Positions 17,637 through 26,919 of a DNA stretch of 64,000 nt are shown here, piece by piece. Source of the stretch: an uncultured Porphyromonadaceae bacterium. GTDB taxonomy: Bacteria; Bacteroidota; Bacteroidia; Bacteroidales; Muribaculaceae. Position numbers and translations under genes: made by a program. The notes under the pieces are model-generated. The model worked only from the letters and a program-made list of their open reading frames with translations. It was not told the origin of the DNA and did no database searches. Within the stretch, counting starts at the first letter, position 1. Every line of letters begins with the position of its first letter. The stretch is taken from positions 40,686 to 104,685 of the forward strand of contig CAMWNP010000006.1 in NCBI GenBank assembly GCA_947175645.1, read 5' to 3'.

Positions 17637-17688
17637 GGGGATAAGGATTATTCAGGTTTGTGTTTTTTTGAGTTTATGATTGGTTCTG

Positions 17689-17720
17689 CAAAACTATAAC
17701 AATTATCTCTATTAGGCAAA
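17689..17720 (-). promoter_or_regulatory. Promoter for nrdD-nrdG
   Basis: On the minus strand TTTG (17717-17720), 20 nt, TAGTTTTG (17689-17696) matches the Bacteroidetes consensus. It leaves a leader of about 50 nt before nrdD. Confidence 0.72.
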
Positions 17721-17730
17721 TTTTCAAACG

Positions 17731-17758
17731 AAAAAAAATCCAAAAAAATCTTTTTGGA
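17731..17758 (-). terminator. Terminator after the phosphoethanolamine transferase gene
   Basis: TCCAAAAA pairs with TTTTTGGA around a 4-nt loop (17739-17758) and is followed on the minus strand by eight T residues. It lies about 75 bp past the stop at 17835 and separates this operon from nrdD. Confidence 0.7.
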
Positions 17759-17834
17759 AAACTTTTTGAAAAATACAAAAATAAATTCTGTTGATTTTCA
17801 GAGTGTTATAAAAATTTTTGGAAAACTTGATAAA

Positions 17835-19526
17835 TTAATTGATGTTTATGTGTTTGTCGTTAAATAACTCTATGTCATTTTCCGTGATTCCTGATTCCAT
17901 CAACGGAACAGCCTCATTAAGATCTGTGATATAGAGCAAGGGTGCCGGACTGAAGCCATTTCCGGAAAGTGATTTATCTTTTTTCAGGTATGGTGTTGAT
18001 ATACCTGCGAGATCAACCATTGTTGGGAAAACCGAGACTGTGGTAGATATTGTAAAATCACTGTTTTTTTTCAGGTTAATGTATGCGGAGTCGCTGAATT
18101 GCATGATATATTCTCCAGATAGCCATGCTATCATAGGAACATATAATTGATGGAATGTGGGAGTAGGGGATGCATGTAGGAACCTGTGTCTTGAATCATC
18201 AAAGATATCTTCTCCATGATCCGAAGTATATATCATAACTGCAGGGATACCTGATTCATTCAATAATAATATGGCTTGCGCAAGAAAACTATCTATATAG
18301 CGAATAGTATTATCAAATGAATTAACCAGAAGCGGCCGGTTGCCCAGATTCGCATCCGTATAATTATCAGGAGTGAATATGGCAAAATCCTCGGTGTACC
18401 TGTCACGATAGTTGAAATGAGATCCGTAAGTATGGAGTATGATAAATTTCTTTATATATGTTGTGTCGGAGAGTGCGTATGCCAAATTCTTAAGTAATTC
18501 ATGATCCATGGCTCCACGTCCCAATCTTTCCTTTATATATTCCAGTTCATCTGCTTCATTGCAGAAATGTTCGGTATAAGATCTGTTTCTGGTTTGATTT
18601 GAAAAAAGATAGGTGTGAAAACCTGACTCCTTGAAGGCTGTTATCATACTTTTGTGATGAGTAATGGAGTCAAAATTCTCTGCTGTCAGCGATGATATTA
18701 TCATTGGAACGCTTTTATGAGTGGTATTGGATTGTGTTACAGCCTTCCTAAATATTATAAGTGAGTCTGATTGACTCAGTTCAGGATTGGTTTCCCGGTC
18801 ATATCCGAGAAGTTGCCAGTTTTCTCCGCGTGAGGTTTCTCCTATAACCAACAGATACACTTCGGGCATATCGGCCGGATGAGAAGATGATGCATCATAC
18901 GTAAAATTCCGTGAGGTTTCTTCGTAATTTGAAACCTTTATTGTTCGTTCTATCGCCCTGCACATGTTGGAAATGACATTGACAGGAAACAGATCACGCG
19001 TTATTTTGTATTTTGGTTCGGTTAAGATGGTTATTGAAAGCATAATACAGGAACAGATAACGGCTATAACCGAACATTGTCTTAACTTGCGCATGAATGA
19101 AAAGGGCAGGGTGCCATGCTTGAAAATAAGCACAACTGCCGACACCAAAGGTGGAATATAAAGAATTATGACAACCGCGATTGCAAATACAAGATTCCCT
19201 AATAACTCTCCCACTTCAGTAGCATTTGTTGTTACTACATTCAGGAACATGTCCACCGCTATTATAGATCCTCCATACAGATAAAGCAGAACAATCTGAA
19301 ATCCGGCATAAGCCATGAATGGTAGCATTAACAGGGTCGCTATTCCTGTCCTTTTCCATAAACTCATCAGCAGGAAATATATGCTCAATGGGAGAAAAAT
19401 ATTCGTAAGAGAACTCCATAACCCCATGCGCTCGGTCACGCATAAAGCCACGTTGGGTACAATTAGCAGTAACGGAAGTGACACTGCAAGCAGTGTCGAT
19501 CCGTTTAATTCTTTAAAACGCTTCAT
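17835..19526 (-). CDS. Phosphoethanolamine transferase (EptA-like sulfatase-fold enzyme)
   Basis: The 563-residue protein has about five hydrophobic helices in the first 180 residues and a periplasmic sulfatase-fold domain after that. Key motifs are VIGETSRGENWQLLGYDR (metal ligand region), TTHKSVPMIIS with the threonine nucleophile, FKESGFHTYLFSNQT, HTYGSHFNYRDRY and TSDHGEDIFDD with metal-binding Asp/His. Enzymes of this family move phosphoethanolamine from phosphatidylethanolamine to lipid A or a surface glycan; on lipid A this lowers negative charge and gives resistance to cationic peptides. The start overlaps the preceding barrel gene by 14 bp, so both are co-expressed. The acceptor is inferred. 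Confidence 0.88.
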   Translation of the reverse strand: MKRFKELNGSTLLAVSLPLLLIVPNVALCVTERMGLWSSLTNIFLPLSIYFLLMSLWKRTGIATLLMLPFMAYAGFQIVLLYLYGGSIIAVDMFLNVVTTNATEVGELLGNLVFAIAVVIILYIPPLVSAVVLIFKHGTLPFSFMRKLRQCSVIAVICSCIMLSITILTEPKYKITRDLFPVNVISNMCRAIERTIKVSNYEETSRNFTYDASSSHPADMPEVYLLVIGETSRGENWQLLGYDRETNPELSQSDSLIIFRKAVTQSNTTHKSVPMIISSLTAENFDSITHHKSMITAFKESGFHTYLFSNQTRNRSYTEHFCNEADELEYIKERLGRGAMDHELLKNLAYALSDTTYIKKFIILHTYGSHFNYRDRYTEDFAIFTPDNYTDANLGNRPLLVNSFDNTIRYIDSFLAQAILLLNESGIPAVMIYTSDHGEDIFDDSRHRFLHASPTPTFHQLYVPMIAWLSGEYIMQFSDSAYINLKKNSDFTISTTVSVFPTMVDLAGISTPYLKKDKSLSGNGFSPAPLLYITDLNEAVPLMESGITENDIELFNDKHININ

Positions 19527-20682
19527 TTATGTTAAAAACAATTCCTTTTTCACCTCTTCCGAAACCGATATCGAATCGGACATTGATCCTGTTTTTAAAC
19601 TCCCATCTATAGCCAACGCCATAATTCGGAAGTGTTTTACTCACACGTATTTCCGAAAACTTAGGAAATACATTTCCGGCACCGGCCCATACGACAACTC
19701 CGTTTCTGTGCCATACCCTTTGCCTTAACTCAATTGTAGCATCAATCTCACACTTATCGTTATAACGTCCGTCATAGTAACCTCTCAGACCATTACTCAT
19801 AGTTATGGATGGCATCATTGTCCACGGGGTGTTTCCGTAGGTGAACATACCATGCAACTGAGTAGCAATGACACCGCCCTTCCATATCCGATGATAATAG
19901 TTACCGGTGATTTCAGTGCTGGAAAAGGAGTACCTGTTGCCTAAGAATCCTGCGTAAAAACGTTGGTGAAGTTCAATATTTATGCCACTGTATGCATTGG
20001 CTATATTATCTCTTGTGTCATAACTCAACGCTACCCCGAGTCCTGTAGATGTGATGTTCATTTTCTGGTCATGCCACATATGTGTCGCATGGTCACTGAT
20101 GTGAGAGCCTGAAATAATACAGAACTGACCGGTTGGTCCGAAATATACATTTTCCCCTATACGGATCATGAAATCAGCATCAATTTTGAACTGTTTCCTA
20201 CGGTAACTCGTTTCATTGTCATCATTCCGGTTTTCATCATAACCTGTTCCCCAGAAATAATTAGGTTGAGAATAGAAATATAATTTATAATTTATACGGT
20301 ATTTCTCAAGCGGAAAAAGATGATAGCCCTTGACTCCAACAAGATAAAATCCGGTTGTTGAAAAGTCTCCGTATAATCCCGTCATTGACATTGGGGTGAT
20401 AGTGTCGTTCAGATTACGCTTGTATAATCCTGCGGCCATCACTCCCAATCCGAATTTTGTTTCACTTGAATAATGAGGTCCGCCTAAAATGCTGAAATCA
20501 TATTTTTTGTTGGGTTTTATCTTGTTGGATTCCGAAAAATAGTCAATGACACGTGATATGATATTCTCATTGTGGTGCTCATACAATGAGTCACCCCTCA
20601 TATTATTGACGGTATCAACAACGCTGGCCTGACAGATAACAAACCCAAAAACAAATAATATTGCAGTTAACCCTCTGCGCAT
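19513..20682 (-). CDS. Omp85/BamA-superfamily outer-membrane barrel without POTRA domains
   Basis: A signal peptide (MRRGLTAILFVFGFVICQAS) precedes a 370-residue all-beta barrel. The motif LRGYYDGRYND corresponds to the loop-6 (V/I)RG(F/Y) signature of the Omp85 superfamily, and the chain ends in phenylalanine, the outer-membrane insertion signal. There is no room for POTRA domains, so this is a surface-antigen-type barrel of unknown cargo, not BamA itself. It overlaps the phosphoethanolamine transferase gene, suggesting a shared envelope function. Confidence 0.8.
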   Translation of the reverse strand: MRRGLTAILFVFGFVICQASVVDTVNNMRGDSLYEHHNENIISRVIDYFSESNKIKPNKKYDFSILGGPHYSSETKFGLGVMAAGLYKRNLNDTITPMSMTGLYGDFSTTGFYLVGVKGYHLFPLEKYRINYKLYFYSQPNYFWGTGYDENRNDDNETSYRRKQFKIDADFMIRIGENVYFGPTGQFCIISGSHISDHATHMWHDQKMNITSTGLGVALSYDTRDNIANAYSGINIELHQRFYAGFLGNRYSFSSTEITGNYYHRIWKGGVIATQLHGMFTYGNTPWTMMPSITMSNGLRGYYDGRYNDKCEIDATIELRQRVWHRNGVVVWAGAGNVFPKFSEIRVSKTLPNYGVGYRWEFKNRINVRFDIGFGRGEKGIVFNINEAF

Positions 20683-20701
20683 AATGTGAATTTTGAAATT
20701 A

Positions 20702-20709
20702 CAAATTTA
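20702..20709 (-). promoter_or_regulatory. Promoter -7 box for the barrel/phosphoethanolamine transferase operon
   Basis: TAAATTTG on the minus strand lies 20 bp before the barrel start. A TTTG -33 box at the proper distance is not evident. It is divergent from the mutS2 promoter. Confidence 0.5.
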
Positions 20710-20782
20710 CCATTTTTTTTTGTCTTATCTGCCTTATAGGATAATTTAAACCAAGAAAATGGTGTATTTTACCAATTTTTAG

Positions 20783-20790
20783 TAATTTTG
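20783..20790 (+). promoter_or_regulatory. Promoter -7 box abutting the mutS2 start
   Basis: TAATTTTG matches the -7 consensus and ends only 4 bp before the mutS2 ATG at 20795. The predicted transcription start would fall at or within a few bases of the ATG, implying a leaderless or nearly leaderless mRNA. No good -33 TTTG is seen, so the call is moderate. Confidence 0.5.
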
Positions 20791-20794
20791 CTAT

Positions 20795-23245
20795 ATGATT
20801 TATCCTGAAACATTTGAGCACAAAATAGGATTTGACACAATCCGTCTACGTCTTGCGGAATTATGCAAAACCAATTCCGGGAGAAATTTTGTCAGTGAAA
20901 TAAAATTTTCTTCTGACAGGACAACGGTGATATCACTGCTATATGAGGCAGCGGAAATGCTTTCTGTCATTCAGTTGACCGAAACATTAGTAATTAATGA
21001 ATTGAAAGATGTAAACGAATATATCGGCAGGATAAAGGTGCAGGGGACAATGCTTTCGCCTCAGGAACTGCTTGAACTCGCCCGTATGCTGGCAGCCGCT
21101 GATGATACAGTGGCATTTTTTCGTATGCACACTGAACCTGACGGCACCACACCTTACCCTCATCTCAAATCTATTGTTGATGAAATCGACCCTATGGAGT
21201 TTACCCGTAGGCTTATAGATCGGGTTATAGATAAATATGGAAACGTAAAAGATAATGCATCACCGGAACTTGCCAATATCAGGCGTGAATTATCCTCCTT
21301 GTCAGGACGTGTCAATTCCATAATGCGAAAGGTTATAGCCAAAGGAGTTGCTGATGGCATATTGGAGCCGGATACTAATCCTACGGTACGTGACGGCCGT
21401 CTTGTGTTGCCGGTTCAGCCTATGTATAAACGTCAGATTTCCGGGATAGTACATGATGAGTCAAGTTCGGGAAAGACCTTTTTTATAGAACCGGCCGAGA
21501 TTGTTCAGACGAACAATAGGGTTAGGGAACTTCAGATGGAAGAGCGACGCGAGATAGCACGGATAATGGTTCTCGTTGCTGATGAAATACGTCCGAATCT
21601 TGATCAGATCAGGTTGAACGCTCTTTTGTTAGGTCGGATCGATGGTATTCATGCTAAAGCCTTGTTTGCAAAGGAGGCGGATTGTTCTCTTCCGAATATT
21701 TCGGATGAAGTAGAACTTGAGTGGTTTCACGCAACTCATCCCGTCCTGGCTCATTCTCTCAGGCAGCAACAAAAATCCATAGTTCCTCTTGATATTACTT
21801 TGACTCAGGAAAATAGGATTCTTATCATATCCGGACCCAATGCCGGTGGTAAATCTGTATGCCTGAAAACTGTAGGTGTGGTGCAATATATGTTTCAGTG
21901 CGGTTTATTACCATCGGTCTACGACAACTCACACATGGGTTTCTTTGATGACATATTCATTGATATTGGAGATGATCAGTCTCTTGAGGATGATCTTTCA
22001 ACCTACAGTTCCCACTTGAAGAACATGAAATACTTTCTTTCTCGTGGCGATTCAAAAACTCTTGTTTTGATTGATGAGTTCGGAGGCGGCACCGAACCCC
22101 AGATTGGTGGTGCCATAGCACAGGCCATACTTGGCGAATTCAACAAGAATGGTATTTGGGGTGTAATAACCACGCACTATCAGAATCTCAAGCATTTTGC
22201 TGAAGATACGGCAGGCCTGATAAATGGGTCTATGCTTTATGACCGTCATCTTATGCAACCCATGTTCAAACTTTCCATAGGTAATCCTGGTAGTTCATTC
22301 GCCGTAGAAATTGCACGCAAAATCGGTCTGCCTTCCGACATTATCTCGGAAGCAGAACGGATTGTCGGTAGTGACTACATTAACCTTGACAAGTATCTTT
22401 TGGATATTACGCGAGACCGGAGATACTGGGAGAATAAACGCAACGAAATTCATCGGAAAGAAAAACAACTGCAGTCAGTCATCGACCGTTATGAGGAAGA
22501 TGCAGACAAATTGCGACAGAAAAGAAACGAGATTATCTCCGACGCGAAAAAAGAAGCGGAAAAAATACTGTCTGGCTCGAATGCTGCGATAGAACGTACG
22601 ATACATGATATCAGAAAGGCTCAGGCTGAACGCGAAGCCACACTTACGGCTCGTCGTCGGCTGGAAAGTGAAAAGCAATCAATAACCACGAATGATTACG
22701 CCGACCATCCGTTGTTGAAGAAAGCCCCGGGATCTAAAAAGAAAAAGAAGCAGACACCTGCAGTTTCTGTCGACAAACGTGAGATAAGAGTGGGGGATAC
22801 TGTCAGACTTGACGGAGATGGAACTCCCGGAAAAGTACTTGAAATCAATGGTAAAAATACAACGGTTGCATTCGGCTTACTAAGAACAACGGTAAATATC
22901 AACCGTCTTGTTTTAACCGATAAGAAGATTCCCGGAACAAATGGAGGAGTATCTTTCATTGGGTCTTCCACCACAGATGCCATACGTGACCGCCAACTTA
23001 AGTTCAAACAGGAAATAGATGTAAGAGGGATGCGTGCCGAAGAAGCGCTTCAGGCGGTTACTTATTTCATAGACGATGCCATTCAGTTCAATGCCGGCAG
23101 GGTTAGAATTCTTCATGGTACAGGTACCGGTGCACTTAGGCAAGCCATCAGATCATATTTGTCGACAATTTCGGCCGTACAGACCTATCATGATGAGGAT
23201 GTCAGATTCGGAGGTGCCGGCATCACAGTTGCAGAACTGAAGTAG
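20795..23245 (+). CDS. mutS2: Endonuclease MutS2 (ribosome/recombination factor)
   Basis: The 816-residue protein has the MutS2 order: a core and clamp region, an ABC ATPase (Walker A GPNAGGKSVCLKTVG near residue 346, Walker B TLVLIDEFGGGTEP near 423), a charged coiled coil around 540-640, a KOW-like segment, and a C-terminal Smr domain with DVRGMRAEEA and LHGTGTGALR. MutS2 was described as an anti-recombination nuclease; in Firmicutes it also rescues collided ribosomes. The start MIYPETFEHKIGFD matches the family N-terminus, so it is full length. The 3' end is followed within 22 bp by a copy of the 165-bp repeat. Confidence 0.95.
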   Translation: MIYPETFEHKIGFDTIRLRLAELCKTNSGRNFVSEIKFSSDRTTVISLLYEAAEMLSVIQLTETLVINELKDVNEYIGRIKVQGTMLSPQELLELARMLAAADDTVAFFRMHTEPDGTTPYPHLKSIVDEIDPMEFTRRLIDRVIDKYGNVKDNASPELANIRRELSSLSGRVNSIMRKVIAKGVADGILEPDTNPTVRDGRLVLPVQPMYKRQISGIVHDESSSGKTFFIEPAEIVQTNNRVRELQMEERREIARIMVLVADEIRPNLDQIRLNALLLGRIDGIHAKALFAKEADCSLPNISDEVELEWFHATHPVLAHSLRQQQKSIVPLDITLTQENRILIISGPNAGGKSVCLKTVGVVQYMFQCGLLPSVYDNSHMGFFDDIFIDIGDDQSLEDDLSTYSSHLKNMKYFLSRGDSKTLVLIDEFGGGTEPQIGGAIAQAILGEFNKNGIWGVITTHYQNLKHFAEDTAGLINGSMLYDRHLMQPMFKLSIGNPGSSFAVEIARKIGLPSDIISEAERIVGSDYINLDKYLLDITRDRRYWENKRNEIHRKEKQLQSVIDRYEEDADKLRQKRNEIISDAKKEAEKILSGSNAAIERTIHDIRKAQAEREATLTARRRLESEKQSITTNDYADHPLLKKAPGSKKKKKQTPAVSVDKREIRVGDTVRLDGDGTPGKVLEINGKNTTVAFGLLRTTVNINRLVLTDKKIPGTNGGVSFIGSSTTDAIRDRQLKFKQEIDVRGMRAEEALQAVTYFIDDAIQFNAGRVRILHGTGTGALRQAIRSYLSTISAVQTYHDEDVRFGGAGITVAELK

Positions 23246-23266
23246 TACTGATACTCATAAAAAATT

Positions 23267-23432
23267 AGACGGTGTGTCATAATAAGCCATCTGCGTCGTT
23301 GCTTTCGGAATTCGGCTTCGGTCACATACTTAGGTATGCTCCCATCAGCCTCATCCTCAGCGCCTTGCATCCGGCATATTCTGACAAATCTTAAGAGGGT
23401 GTGCCAAAATTTTTGTTTTGACACACCCTCTT
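23267..23432 (+). repeat. Dispersed 165-bp intergenic element, copy 1
   Basis: This is one of three near-identical copies (others at 26158-26322, reversed, and 40066-40229). It begins AGACGGTGTGTCATAATAAG and ends in a long hairpin (23393-23432) whose arms are AAGAGGGTGTGCCAAAA and TTTTGACACACCCTCTT. The outermost 12 bases form imperfect inverted repeats (AGACGGTGTGTC against AGAGGGTGTGTC). The interior contains small stems including CATAC-TTAG-GTATG. It fills the gap between the converging mutS2 and fabG 3' ends. It carries no credible ORF. Confidence 0.92.
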
Positions 23433-23451
23433 ATTTCTTTTCTTAAAGATA

Positions 23452-24198
23452 TTACATATTCATGCCGCCGTCAACTTGAATAACCTGACCGGTAACGTAT
23501 GAAGCCAAATCTGAGGCAAGGAATGTTGCAACATTGGCGATATCTTCGGGCTGACCACCACGACGCAGAGGAATTTTCTTTTTCCATTCTTCACGAACAT
23601 TGTCGGGAAGTGCTGCTGTCATTGCTGTTTCAATGAAACCGGGAGCAATGGCGTTGGCACGAATACCACGAGGACCCATTTCCTGAGCCACGCTCTTTGC
23701 AAGGGCTATCATACCTGCTTTGGATGCAGCGTAGTTGGCCTGACCGGCATTTCCGTGTACACCAACTACGGAAGCCATATTGATAATGCTTCCTGAACGC
23801 TGGCTGAACATTACGGGCACTACATTACGGGTGAAGTTGAACGCGCTCTTCAGATTAATGCCGATTACTCGATCCCACTGCTCTTCACTCATGCGGAGCA
23901 GCAGGCCATCTTTTGTGATACCTGCGTTGTTTACGAGAATGTCTATTGATCCGAAATCCTTCTTAATCTGCTCAACAACCTCTTTAGTGGCTTCAAAGTT
24001 TGATGCATCGGAGGCGTAACCTTTTGCTTTAACACCAAAAGCCGCTATTTCCGCTTCAGTTGCTTTTCCGTTTTCATCAATAACAATATCGGTGAATGCT
24101 ACGTTTGCACCTTCTGATGCGAACTTAAGAGCGATTGCCTTGCCGATACCACGGGCTGCACCTGTAATAAGGGCTGTTTTTCCTTCAAGTAGTTTCAT
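23452..24198 (-). CDS. fabG: 3-oxoacyl-[acyl-carrier-protein] reductase
   Basis: FabG reduces 3-oxoacyl-ACP with NADPH in fatty-acid elongation. This 248-residue short-chain dehydrogenase has the cofactor loop TGAARGIGKA (12-21), NNAG (90-93) and the catalytic Ser143, Tyr156 and Lys160 (YAASK). The C-terminal end YVTGQVIQVDGGMNM is typical of FabG. It is 6 bp downstream of a tetR-family gene and is probably controlled by it. The rest of the fab genes are elsewhere. Confidence 0.93.
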   Translation of the reverse strand: MKLLEGKTALITGAARGIGKAIALKFASEGANVAFTDIVIDENGKATEAEIAAFGVKAKGYASDASNFEATKEVVEQIKKDFGSIDILVNNAGITKDGLLLRMSEEQWDRVIGINLKSAFNFTRNVVPVMFSQRSGSIINMASVVGVHGNAGQANYAASKAGMIALAKSVAQEMGPRGIRANAIAPGFIETAMTAALPDNVREEWKKKIPLRRGGQPEDIANVATFLASDLASYVTGQVIQVDGGMNM

Positions 24199-24204
24199 AA
24201 TTAT

Positions 24205-24795
24205 TTAATTATATGGTTTTGATTTAATTACACTAATAATAAATGAAGTAAGAGAAGATTTGTAATCCATACCTTGATTTTCTGGTGAAATATATGCGGA
24301 GTGGATCATTGACGGTAGAATAGGACCCAAGGTCTTCCCAACCTCAGGATCAAATTCACCAAGACTTACACCTTCCGAAATTATTTCGTTAAGAATCAAG
24401 GAGTCTTTTTCGCGTATTGAAGTCAGAATGTCACGCTTATTATTTGTTCTGAATCCATTCCTAAGCCAGTCAAGGAAAGAATTATGGTGCTTTTCCATAA
24501 TCTCCAGAACCTCGAACCTTTTTTTAATATAGAATTCAAGTTTTTTTATTGATTTCTCGCTTGACAGTCTGATTTCCTCCAGAGACTTCAGATAAGTTTC
24601 TCCCTCACGTTTGATGACGGCATTGAAAATATCACCCTTACTTTTAAAATAAGTGTAGAGGGTACGCCGCCCTTTATCCGATGCATCGGCTATATCACGC
24701 ATAGTAGTATTCTCAACACCTTTGAGAATGAACAGCCTGTGTGCTACCTCTATTAATCTGTCTCTGGTTTTCGACACCTTTTCTTTACTTTTCAC
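24205..24795 (-). CDS. TetR/AcrR family regulator, co-transcribed with fabG
   Basis: The 196-residue protein has an N-terminal TetR DNA-binding domain: RDRLIEVAHRLFILKG, then TTMRDIADASDKGRRTLYTYF, the helix-turn-helix with its YFKSKGDIF end. The C-terminal ligand domain is not recognisable to a subfamily. It lies directly upstream of fabG, so it may respond to a fatty-acid-related ligand and control its own operon; that is inference from position. Confidence 0.9.
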   Translation of the reverse strand: MKSKEKVSKTRDRLIEVAHRLFILKGVENTTMRDIADASDKGRRTLYTYFKSKGDIFNAVIKREGETYLKSLEEIRLSSEKSIKKLEFYIKKRFEVLEIMEKHHNSFLDWLRNGFRTNNKRDILTSIREKDSLILNEIISEGVSLGEFDPEVGKTLGPILPSMIHSAYISPENQGMDYKSSLTSFIISVIKSKPYN

Positions 24796-24797
24796 TG

Positions 24798-24829
24798 CGA
24801 AATTATAAATTTTATTTCATATATACAAA
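24798..24829 (-). promoter_or_regulatory. Promoter for tetR-fabG
   Basis: On the minus strand TTTG (24826-24829), 20 nt, TAATTTCG (24798-24805) matches the consensus apart from one base in the -7 box. The -7 box is only 2 bp from the tetR ATG, so this transcript would also be nearly leaderless or start at a later codon. Confidence 0.5.
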
Positions 24830-24905
24830 TTTGATTTTGAAGATGCTCTCTGACGGAATGTACATTACAATCGTAACGCTGTTTTTCTATTCAATATCTT
24901 TTTGC

Positions 24906-24913
24906 TACCTTTG
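24906..24913 (+). promoter_or_regulatory. Promoter -7 box for purT
   Basis: TACCTTTG matches the Bacteroidetes -7 consensus and lies 30 bp before the purT ATG. No clear TTTG -33 box is present. Confidence 0.5.
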
Positions 24914-24943
24914 CAAAAGTTTTTAACCATAACAGTTTGAATA

Positions 24944-26128
24944 ATGACTAAAATAGGATCAGTAAAGACTTCTGCCGGTAAAAAAGCCCTCTTGCTTGGC
25001 AGTGGTGAATTAGGTAAGGAAGTGGCTATAGAACTCCAGCGTTTCGGTGTAGAGGTTGTCGCATGTGATAAATATGCTGATGCACCGGCCATGCAGGTAG
25101 CCCACCGTCATCACACTTTCAATATGCTTGATCCTCATAAACTAAGGGAAATTATTGAAAAGGAACAGCCTGATCATATAATCCCGGAAGTGGAGGCTAT
25201 TGCGACTCCCGTACTTAAGGAGATGGAAGAGCAGGGATATAACGTTACGCCAACCGCAACAGCAGCACTTCTTACAATGAACCGTGAAGGCATCCGTCGC
25301 TTGGCAGCAGAAGAACTCGGTCTGGAAACGTCCCCGTATTTGTTTGCTTCAACTCATGAGGAATTCATTGATGCTGTAAATAAAATTGGTATACCATGCG
25401 TTGTTAAGCCTGTTATGAGTTCGTCAGGTCACGGACAATCAACCATAAAGTGTGAAGATGATATTGAACCTGCATGGAAAGAAGCGCAGGAAGGCGGTCG
25501 TGCTGGTGCAGGAAAGGTGATCGTAGAGGGTTTCGTTGACTTTGATTATGAGATTACACTGCTTACGGTACGTTCTGTTTCAGGAACTACATTCTGTGAG
25601 CCCATAGGACACAAGCAGGTTAACGGCGACTATAGATTCTCCTGGCAACCTCAGCCAATGAGCCATAAGGCTTTGGAGCAGGCGCGCGAATATGCGAAAA
25701 AAATTACTGATGCCCTTGGTGGGTATGGCATTTTTGGCGTTGAACTGTTTATCAAGGATGATAAGGTGATTTTCAGCGAGGTTTCTCCTCGCCCGCATGA
25801 CACAGGTATGGTGACAATGATCTCTCAGGATTTAAGTGAATTCGGACTTCACGCCCGTGCACTGCTTGGTCTTCCGGTTCCGGCCATAGAATTCCGTTCT
25901 CCATCAGCCTCTCTTGCTATTGTGGTTGAAGGAAACACAAAATGTATAGAAATGGATAATTTGGAGAACGTTCTTGCTGAACCTGGAGTGGAAATACGTA
26001 TTTTTGGCAAACCTGAAATAATTGGCCATCGCCGTATGGGAGTGATTCTTGCTAAAGACAAAACCCCTGAAGATGCTCTTGCAAAGGCTAAGAGAGCCTA
26101 TGATAAATTAAAGATTAATATTTTGTGA
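24944..26128 (+). CDS. purT: Formate-dependent phosphoribosylglycinamide formyltransferase
   Basis: PurT formylates GAR using formate and ATP, the folate-independent route for purine step 3. The 394-residue ATP-grasp protein has [20 protein letters not shown] at the N-terminus, [16 protein letters not shown], the flexible loop [12 protein letters not shown], and [14 protein letters not shown] with metal-binding residues. It is a single gene, and a copy of the 165-bp repeat lies 30 bp after its stop. Confidence 0.95.
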   Translation: MTKIGSVKTSAGKKALLLGSGELGKEVAIELQRFGVEVVACDKYADAPAMQVAHRHHTFNMLDPHKLREIIEKEQPDHIIPEVEAIATPVLKEMEEQGYNVTPTATAALLTMNREGIRRLAAEELGLETSPYLFASTHEEFIDAVNKIGIPCVVKPVMSSSGHGQSTIKCEDDIEPAWKEAQEGGRAGAGKVIVEGFVDFDYEITLLTVRSVSGTTFCEPIGHKQVNGDYRFSWQPQPMSHKALEQAREYAKKITDALGGYGIFGVELFIKDDKVIFSEVSPRPHDTGMVTMISQDLSEFGLHARALLGLPVPAIEFRSPSASLAIVVEGNTKCIEMDNLENVLAEPGVEIRIFGKPEIIGHRRMGVILAKDKTPEDALAKAKRAYDKLKINIL

Positions 26129-26157
26129 GAGTATTTCTGCTTTACAAGTAAAAATAA

Positions 26158-26322
26158 AAGAGGGTGTGTCAAAACAAAAATTTTGGCACACCCTCTTAAA
26201 GTTTGTCAGAATAGGTCAGATGCAAGGCGCTGAGGATGAGGCTGATGGGAGCATACCTAAGTATGTGACCGAAGCCGCTTCCGAAAGCAACGACGCAGAT
26301 GGCTTATTATGACACACCGTCT
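26158..26322 (-). repeat. Dispersed 165-bp intergenic element, copy 2 (reversed)
   Basis: This is the reverse complement of copies 1 and 3, with the hairpin end (AAGAGGGTGTGTCAAAA / TTTTGGCACACCCTCTT, 26158-26197) facing purT and the AGACGG end facing the HTH gene. It differs from copy 1 at only a handful of positions. It again lies between two converging genes, purT and the HTH regulator. Confidence 0.92.
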
Positions 26323-26348
26323 TAATTTTTATCTTCACTTAGTGACTG

Positions 26349-26888
26349 TTATTCATCCGAAGGTTTGAACGATTGAAAACTGTTGTCACTATAGAAGACA
26401 ACAATATTGGTAATCTTCTTACCGCCTATTGTATTACCTTCTGAAGTATTATTGCTTGAAATAATCGCAGAAATATCAAATTTCCCTATTGATCCTGAGT
26501 CTTCCGGGTCAATATTAGTTGAAACCGGTATATTATTTCTATTTGACTCAAAATTTCGTGCAGGATTTTGAGTGGTTTCTGAATTTGTAAAATCCTTATT
26601 TATAGGGAAATATGGTTGCGATTCTGCCTTTTCTCCTTCATTTAAACCCTCTGAAAACGGCATATTTTCGTGATTCGTCATAGGTCCCTCACCAAAAAGC
26701 AGCCACAGGATGGATAAGGAAGGATACGTATCATGAATTTTGGAGATAATCTCATCGCTGATCTTTTTATTCCTTCCGTTAAGTAATTGAGAAAGAGTAG
26801 GGCGGGGGATACCACATGAGTCAGCAAACTGTGAATTGCTGATATTCATACTGTTCAGGTAGGTTTTCAGGCGAGAAATTATGTCCAT
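26349..26888 (-). CDS. Helix-turn-helix (XRE/CI-like) regulator
   Basis: The 179-residue protein has an N-terminal HTH (residues about 5-65): MNISNSQFADSCGIPRPTLS with the recognition helix and QLLNGRNKKISDEIISKI after it, then PSLSILWLLFGEGPM, which is typical of Bacteroidales XRE proteins. The remaining 110 residues are polar and low in complexity except for a short beta-rich end (KKITNIVVFYSDNSFQSFKP). The gene is divergent from the alpha-amylase and pullulanase genes across a 930-bp gap, so a regulatory link to starch use is possible but unproved. Confidence 0.82.
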   Translation of the reverse strand: MDIISRLKTYLNSMNISNSQFADSCGIPRPTLSQLLNGRNKKISDEIISKIHDTYPSLSILWLLFGEGPMTNHENMPFSEGLNEGEKAESQPYFPINKDFTNSETTQNPARNFESNRNNIPVSTNIDPEDSGSIGKFDISAIISSNNTSEGNTIGGKKITNIVVFYSDNSFQSFKPSDE

Positions 26889-26919
26889 AAAAGAGTTTAT
26901 TACATCAAATTTACGGGTG

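Noticed and set aside
23188-23424. A 78-codon minus-strand ORF running through repeat copy 1
   Set aside because: It covers the repeat hairpin and the mutS2 end, and the other two copies do not keep the same ORF, so it is a by-product of the element.
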